This document shows, piece by piece, positions 1-7,565 of a stretch of DNA of 64,000 bases (position 1 is its first letter; each line of letters begins with the position of its first letter). A program made the position numbers and the translations under genes. Below the pieces are notes generated by a model that saw nothing but the letters and a program-made list of their open reading frames with translations, searched no databases and was not told where the DNA came from. Source of the stretch: Anammoximicrobium sp964409865 (GTDB lineage Bacteria > Planctomycetota > Planctomycetia > Pirellulales > Pirellulaceae). The stretch covers positions 17,256-81,255 of the forward strand of contig CAYPGE010000002.1 in the NCBI GenBank assembly GCA_964409865.1, read 5' to 3'.

Positions 1-870
1 GTCGTCGCCTGCCGATTGGAGCGTCAGGCGTTCGATGGCGCAGGCCACCGGCGTCACTGCTTCGCCCGGTCGTGGTTCGGACCACGTCTGCCCTCCGTCG
101 CTGCTGGTGGTCAGCAAGCGGCGCTCGCCGCCGCTTTGGCGGATGTCCATCAGCAGCCGGCCGTCGGCCAACTCGACGATTTGATCCTCGTTGCCGCCTT
201 GGTTGCCCGGTACCAGTTCACCGCGCTGCCAAGTCTGGCCGTGGTCGTCGCTAAAGATCGCGAAGACACCATAGGGCTTCACTTTCCATACCGGCGCCAC
301 CAGGCGGCCGCTCTTCGTCTGGATCGCCCCACCCGGCCCGACGACGCTCGCCTGCCACGTGGGGTCGTCGTAATCGCGGGCGACCCTGGTCAGGTCGATG
401 GGCTCCGACCACGTCAGGCCATGATCCACGCTGTAGCGGGCCAGGGTCTGCATGTCGTCCGTGCCGGCTCGCGACGTGGCCGTGCTCCGCTCCGGCTTCG
501 AACGCAGATACAGGACCCACACCCGCCCCGTCTTCCGATCGACCACGGTGGCGGGGTTCGCCGCCGACCAGAGTTCGCCAGGATCTTCGATGATCTTCAT
601 CGGCGACCAGGTCTGTCCGCCGTCGGTGCTCCGCTTCAGCACCAGGTCAATGTCCTGCTTGCCATAGCCCGGGTCGCTCCCGCCGTACTTGCGGGCCTCG
701 GCAAAGGCCAGCAGCGAGCCGTCGGGGGCCGTCTCGATCGCCGGAATACGGTAGATCTTGTAACCGTCCGCGCCCGAGGCGTACACATCGACGTGCTTGA
801 GCGGCGACTCGGCCACCGCCACCCCCGTCACCACCAGCACCAGCAGAATTGCGAGCGAAGAACTTTTCAT
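1..870 (-). CDS. Secreted sialidase / BNR-repeat exo-alpha-sialidase, 3' end outside window
   Basis: This is the N-terminal 290 residues of an exported sialidase-like glycosidase; the C-terminus lies beyond base 1. The protein begins with a signal peptide (MKSSSL followed by a hydrophobic stretch to about residue 20, cleavage near AVA-ES). It has the family's Arg-Ile-Pro motif at 41-43 and four Asp-boxes: STDGGQTW (81-88), SVDHGLTW (147-154), SDDHGQTW (207-214) and SSDGGQTW (256-263). These mark blades of a six-bladed sialidase propeller. The start is set by an AAGGAGAAG SD just upstream of the ATG. Planctomycete members often act on sulfated or sialylated glycans, and a sulfatase lies about 7 kb away, but the substrate cannot be read from the sequence. 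The family is confident; true sialic-acid specificity is not. Confidence 0.88.
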   Translation of the reverse strand, partial: MKSSSLAILLVLVVTGVAVAESPLKHVDVYASGADGYKIYRIPAIETAPDGSLLAFAEARKYGGSDPGYGKQDIDLVLKRSTDGGQTWSPMKIIEDPGELWSAANPATVVDRKTGRVWVLYLRSKPERSTATSRAGTDDMQTLARYSVDHGLTWSEPIDLTRVARDYDDPTWQASVVGPGGAIQTKSGRLVAPVWKVKPYGVFAIFSDDHGQTWQRGELVPGNQGGNEDQIVELADGRLLMDIRQSGGERRLLTTSSDGGQTWSEPRPGEAVTPVACAIERLTLQSAGDD

Positions 871-929
871 GGCCTTCTCCTTGGGAACAGATCTCTTCGT
901 TGGGAGCATTGAGACTCTGAGTTTGTTTC

Positions 930-1025
930 GGATTGTGGATTTCGAATCTCAGATCTGATATTTGAGATTTGATATTTCAGATTTCAGATTTCAGATTTGG
1001 GATTTGAGATTTGAGATTTCGAATT
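930..1025. repeat. AT-rich degenerate short tandem repeat (GATTTSA-like)
   Basis: This spacer between the sialidase start and the Hsp70 stop holds about a dozen imperfect copies of a 6-8 nt unit of the GATTTGA or GATTTCA kind. It is far more AT-rich than the surrounding genes. It looks like slipped-strand microsatellite expansion. No gene or promoter was recognised in it. Confidence 0.7.
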
Positions 1026-1048
1026 CGGCTGCGGCGCCGCCGGCTGCG

Positions 1049-2827
1049 TCACGAAGGGGGCTTGGTTTCGGGTCCGTTGTTGTTGTCCAGCCCGCGCAGA
1101 AAAGCCGCGAGCGAGTCGTCCTGGGCCGCGGGCGCCGCCGTGCCGGCCGCGGGCAGGGGGCCGCGCTCGTTGGCTGCCGAGGCCGTGCCGTCCTGAGCGT
1201 CGTCTTCGAAGTCCAATTCGGCCAGTTGGGTTTCGTCCAAGTCGATCGGTCCCTCATCGTCGGGGGCGGTGGGGGCAGGCAGCGTTTCCGGAAATGCGAG
1301 ACCGGCTTGGATCTTCGCGGACCAGGTCGCGAACTCCTCGTCCGACATGCCGGACGCTCGCTGCAAGGTCAGCTTCGCCTCGCGGCCTGCCGCCGGGAGC
1401 GTCGCCTGGACCGTCAAGCGTCCGTCCTGACCGTACAGAAATGTGACCCGTACCGGCGTGCCTGCGGGCAGGTCCGGGGGCAAGTCTGCCACCGCCAGGC
1501 GGCCGATGTGCGTACAGCCTTCCCCCGTGTCCGTTCCGCCTTCGACCACCGGGATTATTACGTCTTTTTGGCCGTCCTTCGACGTCTGGAACTTGCGCGT
1601 CACGGAGGCGGGCAGCGCTGTATTGCGAGGAATCATCACTTTGCGCCGCGTGAGGCGAGTTTCGGGATCGATGCCCAACACGCCCAGGGTGTGCGAGTTG
1701 ACATTGCGAACGGAAAGGCCGCAGAGGGCTTCCGGCCCCTGGCGCAGGAGCGTTCCCGCGTAGATCGCCGCTCCGTGTGCGACCGCTTCGTCGGGCGACA
1801 GCGAACGGTCCGGCGACAGGCCGGACTCCTCGGCCAGCATCCGCTGGACCATCGGCATGCGGGTCGCGCCGCCGACCAGCAGCAACCGCGTCAAGTCGCT
1901 CCACGACACGCCTGCCTCCTTCAGCAGGCTGCGGCAGGTCAACCGCGTACGTTCGAGCAGATCGCCGGTCAACGATTCCAACTCATCGCGTGTCAGCCGG
2001 AGCCGCACTTGCCGGCCGGCGTGCGAGAACGGAATCAACGTTTCCGTGCGCGTGGTCAAGGACAGCCGGGCATCGCAAGCCACGTGCATCAGCCTTTCCC
2101 ATTCGCCCGGTTGCTGGTGCAAATCGACGCCATGCTGCCTCAGAAACGCCTCGGTCACGTGTCGGGCGATTCGCTCGTCCCAGTCGATGCCGCCCAGGTA
2201 CACGTCGCCGGCGACGGCCACGGCCCGGAAGCCTCCGCCGTCGATCTCCATCAAGGTCAGATCGAACGTGCCGCCGCCCAAATCGTAGACCAGCACTCGC
2301 TCGCGATCGCCACGGGCACCGTCTGCGCTGACGAAACCACGTTCCAGTCCGTACGCGATCGCCGCCGCCGTCGGTTCGTTGATGATGTCGATCACCTCCA
2401 GGCCGGCCAGTCGCCCGGCGTCCTGCGTAGCCTTGCGCCGCGGTTCGTTGAAATATGCAGGCACCGTGACCACGGCTTTGCTAACTTGGCCCAACTTCAG
2501 GCTGGCGTCGTGTTTGAGTTTTCCCAAAACGAGCGATTCGATCACCTCCGGCGGAAACGCACACCCGCAGATCGACTTGCCGAACTGCCGCTGGCCGACC
2601 TCGCGTTTGGCGAACCGCGCCAGCCGCTCCGGCTCCAGTTCCGCCGCCCGCAACGCCTCACGACCCACGATCGGCGCCTGGCGGTCGAAGAACACCGCGC
2701 TGGGCGTGATCAAATCGCCTTCTTCGTTCGGCACGGTCCTCGGTCTTCCGTCGGCATCCAAATGCGCCAGCACGGAAAACGTGGTGCCCAGATCGATTCC
2801 CACGGCAGGGTCCAAGGAGCGGATCAT
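1049..2827 (-). CDS. Hsp70 (DnaK-like) family molecular chaperone
   Basis: The product is a 592 aa Hsp70-family ATPase. The actin-like nucleotide-binding domain fills residues 8-370. It has phosphate-1 motif DLGTT (12-16), phosphate-2 DLGGGTFDL (182-190), adenosine motif LLLVGGATRMP (315-325) and DEAVAHGAAIYA (346-357). A shorter beta-type substrate-binding region follows to about 510. The last 80 residues are acidic, Ala/Pro-rich and probably disordered, in place of the usual DnaK helical lid and EEVD-like end. This suggests a DnaK paralogue rather than the housekeeping chaperone. It lies 56 nt downstream of the exonuclease gene on the same strand, so the two are probably cotranscribed. The start codon matches the beginning of family homology (VGIDLGTT). 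Confidence 0.9.
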   Translation of the reverse strand: MIRSLDPAVGIDLGTTFSVLAHLDADGRPRTVPNEEGDLITPSAVFFDRQAPIVGREALRAAELEPERLARFAKREVGQRQFGKSICGCAFPPEVIESLVLGKLKHDASLKLGQVSKAVVTVPAYFNEPRRKATQDAGRLAGLEVIDIINEPTAAAIAYGLERGFVSADGARGDRERVLVYDLGGGTFDLTLMEIDGGGFRAVAVAGDVYLGGIDWDERIARHVTEAFLRQHGVDLHQQPGEWERLMHVACDARLSLTTRTETLIPFSHAGRQVRLRLTRDELESLTGDLLERTRLTCRSLLKEAGVSWSDLTRLLLVGGATRMPMVQRMLAEESGLSPDRSLSPDEAVAHGAAIYAGTLLRQGPEALCGLSVRNVNSHTLGVLGIDPETRLTRRKVMIPRNTALPASVTRKFQTSKDGQKDVIIPVVEGGTDTGEGCTHIGRLAVADLPPDLPAGTPVRVTFLYGQDGRLTVQATLPAAGREAKLTLQRASGMSDEEFATWSAKIQAGLAFPETLPAPTAPDDEGPIDLDETQLAELDFEDDAQDGTASAANERGPLPAAGTAAPAAQDDSLAAFLRGLDNNNGPETKPPS

Positions 2828-2836
2828 GGATTGGCC

Positions 2837-2869
2837 TTACGGGTTGCAGGTTACGGGATACGGGTTGCG
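2837..2869. repeat. Short slipped repeat TACGGGTTGC
   Basis: Three imperfect copies of a TACGGGTTGC-like unit fill most of the 56 nt between the exonuclease stop and the Hsp70 start. The SD region of the Hsp70 gene therefore lies in repetitive DNA. This looks like slippage, as in the AT-rich repeat at the other end of the Hsp70 gene. Confidence 0.5.
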
Positions 2870-2883
2870 AGTCGCCCGCAACT

Positions 2884-3738
2884 CTACGACGGCTCGGCGG
2901 CGGCCGAGGCCGCGCCGGGCGTCTCTGTCCACGGGTTCTCCCAATCGCCCCAGCCAGCCAGGTACTTGGCGTAAGCGGGACTCTGTTCAGCACGCTGCGC
3001 AATCCACTGTTTCGCGGCAGCGACCAGGTCTTGTTCTTGTTCCAGTGGCAGTCTGCCCAGCAGCACGGCCACGCGAAGAAAGACGAAATAGGTGTCCAGC
3101 ACGTCGCAACGGCAGTAGTCGTTGATCTCGGCCAGACGCCCTTCGTTGTGCATGTCCTGGACCATGTATCCCTGCACGTCCATCTTGCCGGGCTTGCCCA
3201 GCAGGTTGGCAGCCAGATTCAAGCCGCCGTTAAACCGCGTGGCACCGAAGTTGGTCAGCAGGTCATGTAGATCGAGGTGGGCCGCCGTGTTGTAACGGCT
3301 GCGGTGCTGCTCCCAGTTCTTGTCCTCGATATTGAACCAGGCGGGAACGCTGAGGCCGTAGCGGAAGGCGGCCAATTCCAGCAGCGGCAAGTCAAACGTG
3401 CGGCCGTTGAAGCTGACCAGCGTCGGATGCCGGTAGGCGTCCCAGCCGCGCCAGAAATGGGCGGTGATCACGTGCGATCGGAACTCCGGGTCATCCAAAG
3501 CCACGATGTCCAGCAGCGAATAGTCCGCTGCGACCTTCGCCACCACCAGCGACACCGGTACCTGGTAGGTGTACGGAATAAAGTCGGTCCCGCTGGTTTC
3601 CAGGAGTTCCTTCCGGTACTTAGCCACCGCCTCCGCCGGCGACAATCCTTGGCCCGGATATCGCACTCGCGAAATCAAGCCGCCGTCGGCTACGCTTTCG
3701 CTGTCAAAAACCAGAAACTTAATCGCCGTGTTTGCCAC
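2884..3738 (-). CDS. Predicted 3'-5' exonuclease, PolB-exonuclease-like (DUF2319/PF10108 type)
   Basis: This 284 aa protein resembles the stand-alone 3'-5' exonucleases related to the proofreading domain of family B DNA polymerases. The DEDD-type acidic motifs are visible: Exo I as VFDSES (Asp12, Glu14), Exo II as SFNGRTFDLP (109-118) and Exo III as YCRCDVLDTY (208-217). A DLHDLL motif (156-161) lies between the last two. A much longer open frame continues upstream, but the GTG at 3738 is the likely start. It has an AAAGGGGA SD five bases upstream, and homology begins at residue 7. The last residues are Ala/Pro/Glu-rich. It is probably cotranscribed with the downstream Hsp70 gene. A nuclease role in repair or RNA/DNA trimming is inferred from the family. 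Confidence 0.82.
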   Translation of the reverse strand: MANTAIKFLVFDSESVADGGLISRVRYPGQGLSPAEAVAKYRKELLETSGTDFIPYTYQVPVSLVVAKVAADYSLLDIVALDDPEFRSHVITAHFWRGWDAYRHPTLVSFNGRTFDLPLLELAAFRYGLSVPAWFNIEDKNWEQHRSRYNTAAHLDLHDLLTNFGATRFNGGLNLAANLLGKPGKMDVQGYMVQDMHNEGRLAEINDYCRCDVLDTYFVFLRVAVLLGRLPLEQEQDLVAAAKQWIAQRAEQSPAYAKYLAGWGDWENPWTETPGAASAAAEPS

Positions 3739-3820
3739 CGATGTCCCCTTTCCCTCTACCGCCAAGTTGTGGATGATCCCCAATATGGTACCAGAAAGCA
3801 ATGGGCTGTGGCACGACCAG

Positions 3821-3840
3821 GAAGCCCGGCTTTTTCGGAA
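3821..3840. repeat. Half-copy of the GCCCGGCTTTTTCGG terminator-like motif
   Basis: This 20 nt stretch matches the left arm and loop of the GCCCGGC hairpins at 18296-18325 and 20783-20805, but its right arm has decayed. It sits between the divergent exonuclease and peptidase T genes. It may be a degraded dispersed hairpin element rather than a working terminator. Confidence 0.35.
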
Positions 3841-3897
3841 CAGCCAAGCTGCCGATCTTGAATCGGAACCGGTCCTATTTTCGAGGAGGTGAGAACG

Positions 3898-5178
3898 ATG
3901 AATGCGGAACGCCTGCTGGCCGGATTCTTGCAGTACGTCCGGATGGACACGACCGCCAACGAAGCCACGGAGTCGTATCCGAGTTCCACCGGGCAGCGGG
4001 ACTTGGGGGCGTTGCTCGTCCGCCAACTGGACGAGTTGGGACTGGCCGACGCTCACCAAGACGAACACGGTCTGGTCTGGGCCACGATTCCCGCGACGGT
4101 GGCCGGCGATGTTCCCGTCGTCGCCTTCAACGCTCACTTGGATACTTCGCCCGAAACTTCCGGGGCGAATGTCAAGCCGCAAGTGATCCGCAATTACGGC
4201 GGCGGTGATATCGTCTTGCCGGGCGATCCGCAACAGGTGATTCGCGTCGCGGAGAACCCCGCTCTGCAGACGCTCCGCGGCGCGACCTTGATCACCGCCG
4301 ACGGCACCACCTTGCTGGGCAGCGACGACAAGGCAGGCGTCGCCGTGATCATGGAGATGGCAGCCCATCTGATGGAACACTCCGGCATCCGCCACGGCCC
4401 GATTCGCGTTCTGTTCACTTGCGACGAGGAGATCGGACGCGGCGTGAAGCACGTCGATTTGGACAAACTGGGGGCCAGCGTTTGCTATACGCTCGACGGT
4501 TCGGGTGCCGGCGAGATCGACGTGGAAACCTTCTCGGCCGATCTGGCAATCGCGACCGTGCGCGGTGTGAACATCCACCCCTCGATCGCCAAAGGGCGGA
4601 TGGTCAACGCGGTGCGAGCGATGAGCGAATTCGTCGCGCGCCTGCCGCAAGATCGCTTGTCGCCCGAGACCACCGACCAGCGCGACGGATTCATCCACCC
4701 GTATCACGTGACCGGCGGCGTCGGACAAGCCGCCGTCAAGCTCATCCTGCGAGACTTCGACACCGCCCGGCTCGCCGAGCACGCCGACTTGCTGCGTGCG
4801 TCGGCACGTCAAGTCGAGGGCCTGTTTCCCGGTGTGAAGATCGACGTCGAGGTGACGCGTCAGTACCGCAATATGGGTGAAGGATTGTCCCGCGAGCCGC
4901 GAGCGGTCGACTACGCGGAATTGGCTCACCGGCGGCTGGGTCGCACCGCCAGGCGGACGATCGTTCGTGGCGGTACAGACGGGTCCCTGTTGACGGAGAA
5001 AGGACTGCCCACACCGAACCTGTCCACGGGTCAGCACAATCCCCATTCGCGTCTGGAATGGGCCTGCCTGGACGAAATGGTCCAGGCCGCGGAAGTCCTC
5101 GTCGAACTGGTCCAGGTCTGGGCGGAACCTTTCCGATTTCGGAATTCGGATTCGGTCCCGGTGCGGTCCGCGCGGTAG
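3898..5178 (+). CDS. pepT: Peptidase T (tripeptide aminopeptidase, M20B)
   Basis: The product is a 426 aa cytosolic zinc aminopeptidase that removes the N-terminal residue from tripeptides. Metal and catalytic motifs of M20B are present: NAHLDTSPET (His80, Asp82), LLGSDDKAG (140-147, with the bridging Asp) and CDEEIGRG (Glu177/Glu178). RGGTDGSLL and the C-terminal QHNPHSRLEW supply the last metal ligand. A GTG at 3889 lies in frame, but AGGAGGT at 3884-3890 is spaced correctly for the ATG at 3898, which also matches the usual family N-terminus. The gene stands alone, divergent from the exonuclease. Its TAG stop is the first base triplet of an inverted repeat (5176-5298). Confidence 0.93.
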   Translation: MNAERLLAGFLQYVRMDTTANEATESYPSSTGQRDLGALLVRQLDELGLADAHQDEHGLVWATIPATVAGDVPVVAFNAHLDTSPETSGANVKPQVIRNYGGGDIVLPGDPQQVIRVAENPALQTLRGATLITADGTTLLGSDDKAGVAVIMEMAAHLMEHSGIRHGPIRVLFTCDEEIGRGVKHVDLDKLGASVCYTLDGSGAGEIDVETFSADLAIATVRGVNIHPSIAKGRMVNAVRAMSEFVARLPQDRLSPETTDQRDGFIHPYHVTGGVGQAAVKLILRDFDTARLAEHADLLRASARQVEGLFPGVKIDVEVTRQYRNMGEGLSREPRAVDYAELAHRRLGRTARRTIVRGGTDGSLLTEKGLPTPNLSTGQHNPHSRLEWACLDEMVQAAEVLVELVQVWAEPFRFRNSDSVPVRSAR

Positions 5179-5298
5179 CATGGCTCTCCGAGCCGTGCCC
5201 TGCGACTTCGATCAACGATAGCCGAAGTCGGCCCTACGCCAAGTCAAGGCGGCAAGAACCGACAGGACGAATTCTGCACGGCTCGGAGAGCCGTGCTA
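5176..5298. repeat. Inverted-repeat element A (23 bp arms)
   Basis: The arms are 5176-5198 (TAGCATGGCTCTCCGAGCC plus GTGC) and 5276-5298, its reverse complement with one mismatch. They enclose 77 nt. A second, inner hairpin is formed by GACTTCG (5204-5210) and CGAAGTC (5223-5229). The element begins on the stop codon of pepT and fills the pepT-5437 spacer. It could terminate transcription, but two nested stems and no T-tract look more like a dispersed palindromic (REP- or MITE-like) element. Confidence 0.75.
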
Positions 5299-5436
5299 CG
5301 AGGACGAGACCCTGATTTGGCTTCACGGTCCGGCGGCGGCGCGGAACGCCCCTGGGGTCGCACGAGGCATCGCATTTCAGTAGACTCGACTCCTGTGACC
5401 AAGATTGTAACTTGCCTACTGTGAGAGGACCCCGCC

Positions 5437-7314
5437 ATGTCGCGCCGTGCTGTGATCCTTTGCCTTGCTCTGATTCCCGCCCATCCTGTATGCGCCGGCC
5501 CGCCCCAGCCGATCGAGCGCAGCCAGCTCGGTCGCGGCGTGAAGCTGCGTATTCTCGTCGACAAGGTGATGCAGCCCACGGCGGGCTGGGTCACGCAGGA
5601 GTGGATGGTCAAGGCCACGGCCGAGGCAGGCTTCAATGTGTTTTCGCCTCGCAGTGGCCACGAGCGGCTCGACGAAGTGCGCCAAGTCGCCGCGTGGTGC
5701 AAGCAGTACGGCATTTACTACATGCCGTGGATGCGCGGGTCGTTGGGCGTTCCGGCCGGCGCGGCCGCCGACGGCAAGCGGATGGTCTGGGCCGGCGGCG
5801 GCGAGCAAGCGCTGTGGAGCCCCAATGCCGACGAGTTCTGGCAGTGGACGACGCGCTACATCGTCGAGTACGCCAAGATCAGCCGCGAAAACCCGCACCT
5901 GATGGGCGTGTTCCTGGACTACGAAAACTACTCGCCGGGCGGGCAGGGCAATCTGTACTCGCTCTCCTACGACGACGTGATCCTCGGCAAATTCGCCCAG
6001 GCGAAAGGGATCGACTTGCCGAAGCTGGCCCCTGCCGAGCGGAAGCCGTGGCTGGAGAAGGAGCGGCTGCACGACGAGTTTGCGAAATTCCAGGTCGAAC
6101 ACTGGCGCGGGCGGTGCCGGGAACTTCGAAAGGCGGTTGACGAACACGATCCTACCTTTCAATTCTGCATCTACCCCGCGCCGGGGACGCCGTTCATGGT
6201 CGAGGCCACCTATCCCGAATGGGCCACGCCAAAGGCCCCGCTGATCCTGGCCGACCCCTGGGTGTACGGCAGGCCGTCGCAATTCATTCCGCAGAGAGAG
6301 GCCCTGCAACTGAATCGCGACAAACTGATTCAGGGGATGGAGATCCCGAAGAAGGCCAACATCCCGTTCATCTATGCCGGCGGCATCGACCCGGTGGTCC
6401 GCGGCGCCGACCCGGAGTTCTCGGGCAAGAACGCGGTCATGATCTCGGAAACCACCGGCGGCTATTGGATTTTCTACGAAGGCCCCACCTACACAAAGCA
6501 GGACCACGCCGATTACTGGAAGTGGTTTAGCTGGGCGAACCAGGCCATTGCGGCGGCCGACTGGCAGGCTTGGCGCGAGCCTCGCGAAACACCTGAAAAC
6601 TGGGAACTCGCCGTGTTTCGCTCGGCCGAGCGGCCCGCACTGATCGCGCCAGAGAAGGCCGCCTCGACGGAGTATCCGACGGTGCGGGTTCGCCAAGAAA
6701 ACCTCGTGCTGTTGGCCTGCAAGGCGGGCAAGCCGGTCGAGGTGGAACTGCACGCGGTGCGGATCGGCCAGAGCCCGCCGCTGTTGGTGTGGGAAATCCG
6801 CGACCCGGCGTTGGAGAAGATCGCATCACTCAAAACGCCGCAAGAGCAGGCGGCCACGGTGACGTTCACGCCGGACCGCGATGGACTGTATCTGTTGGGC
6901 GCCTCCGCTGGCGGCGCCGCTTGGCGCATTGCCCGTTCGAATGTGCCGGTGGGACTGTACGCCGGCCAACCGCTGCACATCATCTTCGGCGCCAAGCGGC
7001 TGTACTTCCATGTGCCCGCGGGACTCAAGGAATTCTCGCTCCGCGTCGCAGGCAGCGGCGGAGAGACGGTGCGGTTGAACGTCTTCGCACCCGACGGCCG
7101 GCAAGTCGCCACGGGACAAACGACGCAGCAGGGGCAGATCGACGTGAAGGTTCCTGTCGCCGACGCCGCCGACGCGGTCTGGTCGCTGGAACTGACGCGT
7201 GCGGACACCGGCGTGCTGGAAGACAGCACGATTCGGCTCGATCCCAAGCTCCCGCCGGTATTGTCGCTGGCACCCGAGGAAGTGTTCCGACAGGGCAAGC
7301 CCGGCGCGAAATGA
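5437..7314 (+). CDS. Secreted protein of unknown function, putative TIM-barrel glycosidase-like
   Basis: This 625 aa protein has a Sec signal peptide (MSRRAVILCLALIPAHPVCA, cleavage near residue 20). The first ~350 residues alternate predicted strands and helices, with features common in (beta/alpha)8 glycosidases: a polar acidic motif in GVFLDYENYSPGG, and YMPWMRG and AGGIDPVVRG. The C-terminal ~200 residues look all-beta with two sandwich-like segments. No family was firmly recognised and no catalytic residues can be assigned. A GAGAGGA SD precedes the ATG. It heads a plus-strand group of exported proteins (sulfatase, propeller/FN3 protein), so a role in polysaccharide breakdown at the surface or in the periplasm is reasonable but inferred. 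Confidence 0.8.
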   Translation: MSRRAVILCLALIPAHPVCAGPPQPIERSQLGRGVKLRILVDKVMQPTAGWVTQEWMVKATAEAGFNVFSPRSGHERLDEVRQVAAWCKQYGIYYMPWMRGSLGVPAGAAADGKRMVWAGGGEQALWSPNADEFWQWTTRYIVEYAKISRENPHLMGVFLDYENYSPGGQGNLYSLSYDDVILGKFAQAKGIDLPKLAPAERKPWLEKERLHDEFAKFQVEHWRGRCRELRKAVDEHDPTFQFCIYPAPGTPFMVEATYPEWATPKAPLILADPWVYGRPSQFIPQREALQLNRDKLIQGMEIPKKANIPFIYAGGIDPVVRGADPEFSGKNAVMISETTGGYWIFYEGPTYTKQDHADYWKWFSWANQAIAAADWQAWREPRETPENWELAVFRSAERPALIAPEKAASTEYPTVRVRQENLVLLACKAGKPVEVELHAVRIGQSPPLLVWEIRDPALEKIASLKTPQEQAATVTFTPDRDGLYLLGASAGGAAWRIARSNVPVGLYAGQPLHIIFGAKRLYFHVPAGLKEFSLRVAGSGGETVRLNVFAPDGRQVATGQTTQQGQIDVKVPVADAADAVWSLELTRADTGVLEDSTIRLDPKLPPVLSLAPEEVFRQGKPGAK

Positions 7315-7396
7315 CCGCCGCTGGACCGCTTTCGCTTGCAGCCGGCCGTTCCGACGACGTGCTGGCAAAGACATGAGAGCAGAAAAACGGAAGAAG

Positions 7397-7487
7397 CTGA
7401 CAGAAAGATAAGGTGACAGAAAAATGATCTCAGGAAAAGCACACCTTTTCCGCTCTTTATTTTTCTGTCACTCCATCTTTCTGTCAG
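7397..7487. repeat. Inverted-repeat element B (31 bp arms, nested hairpin)
   Basis: Arm 7397-7427 (starts CTGACAGAAAGATAAGG) pairs with 7457-7487 as an imperfect 31 bp inverted repeat with four mismatches. The 29 nt between the arms contain their own perfect hairpin, GGAAAAG (7433-7439) with CTTTTCC (7445-7451). The element is AT-rich, unlike its surroundings. It lies between the stop of the 5437 gene and the start of the sulfatase. It could attenuate read-through into the sulfatase gene or be a dispersed element. Confidence 0.78.
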
Positions 7488-7565
7488 TTTCTTGTTCCTG
7501 CTCCTTGCGGCCCGATGTTTTTCTCCCGCCTCCATTTGCGCAGGTAATTCAGTCAGAGGAGTCGA

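Noticed and set aside
962..2974. 670 aa plus-strand open frame over the Hsp70 gene
   Set aside because: It is an antisense shadow of a clear Hsp70 gene in high-GC DNA. It has no domain, and its composition is Arg/Gln/Val-rich as expected for the opposite strand.
3739..5181. Long N-terminal extension of the exonuclease frame
   Set aside because: The extra ~480 residues are the antisense of pepT. A good SD precedes GTG 3738.
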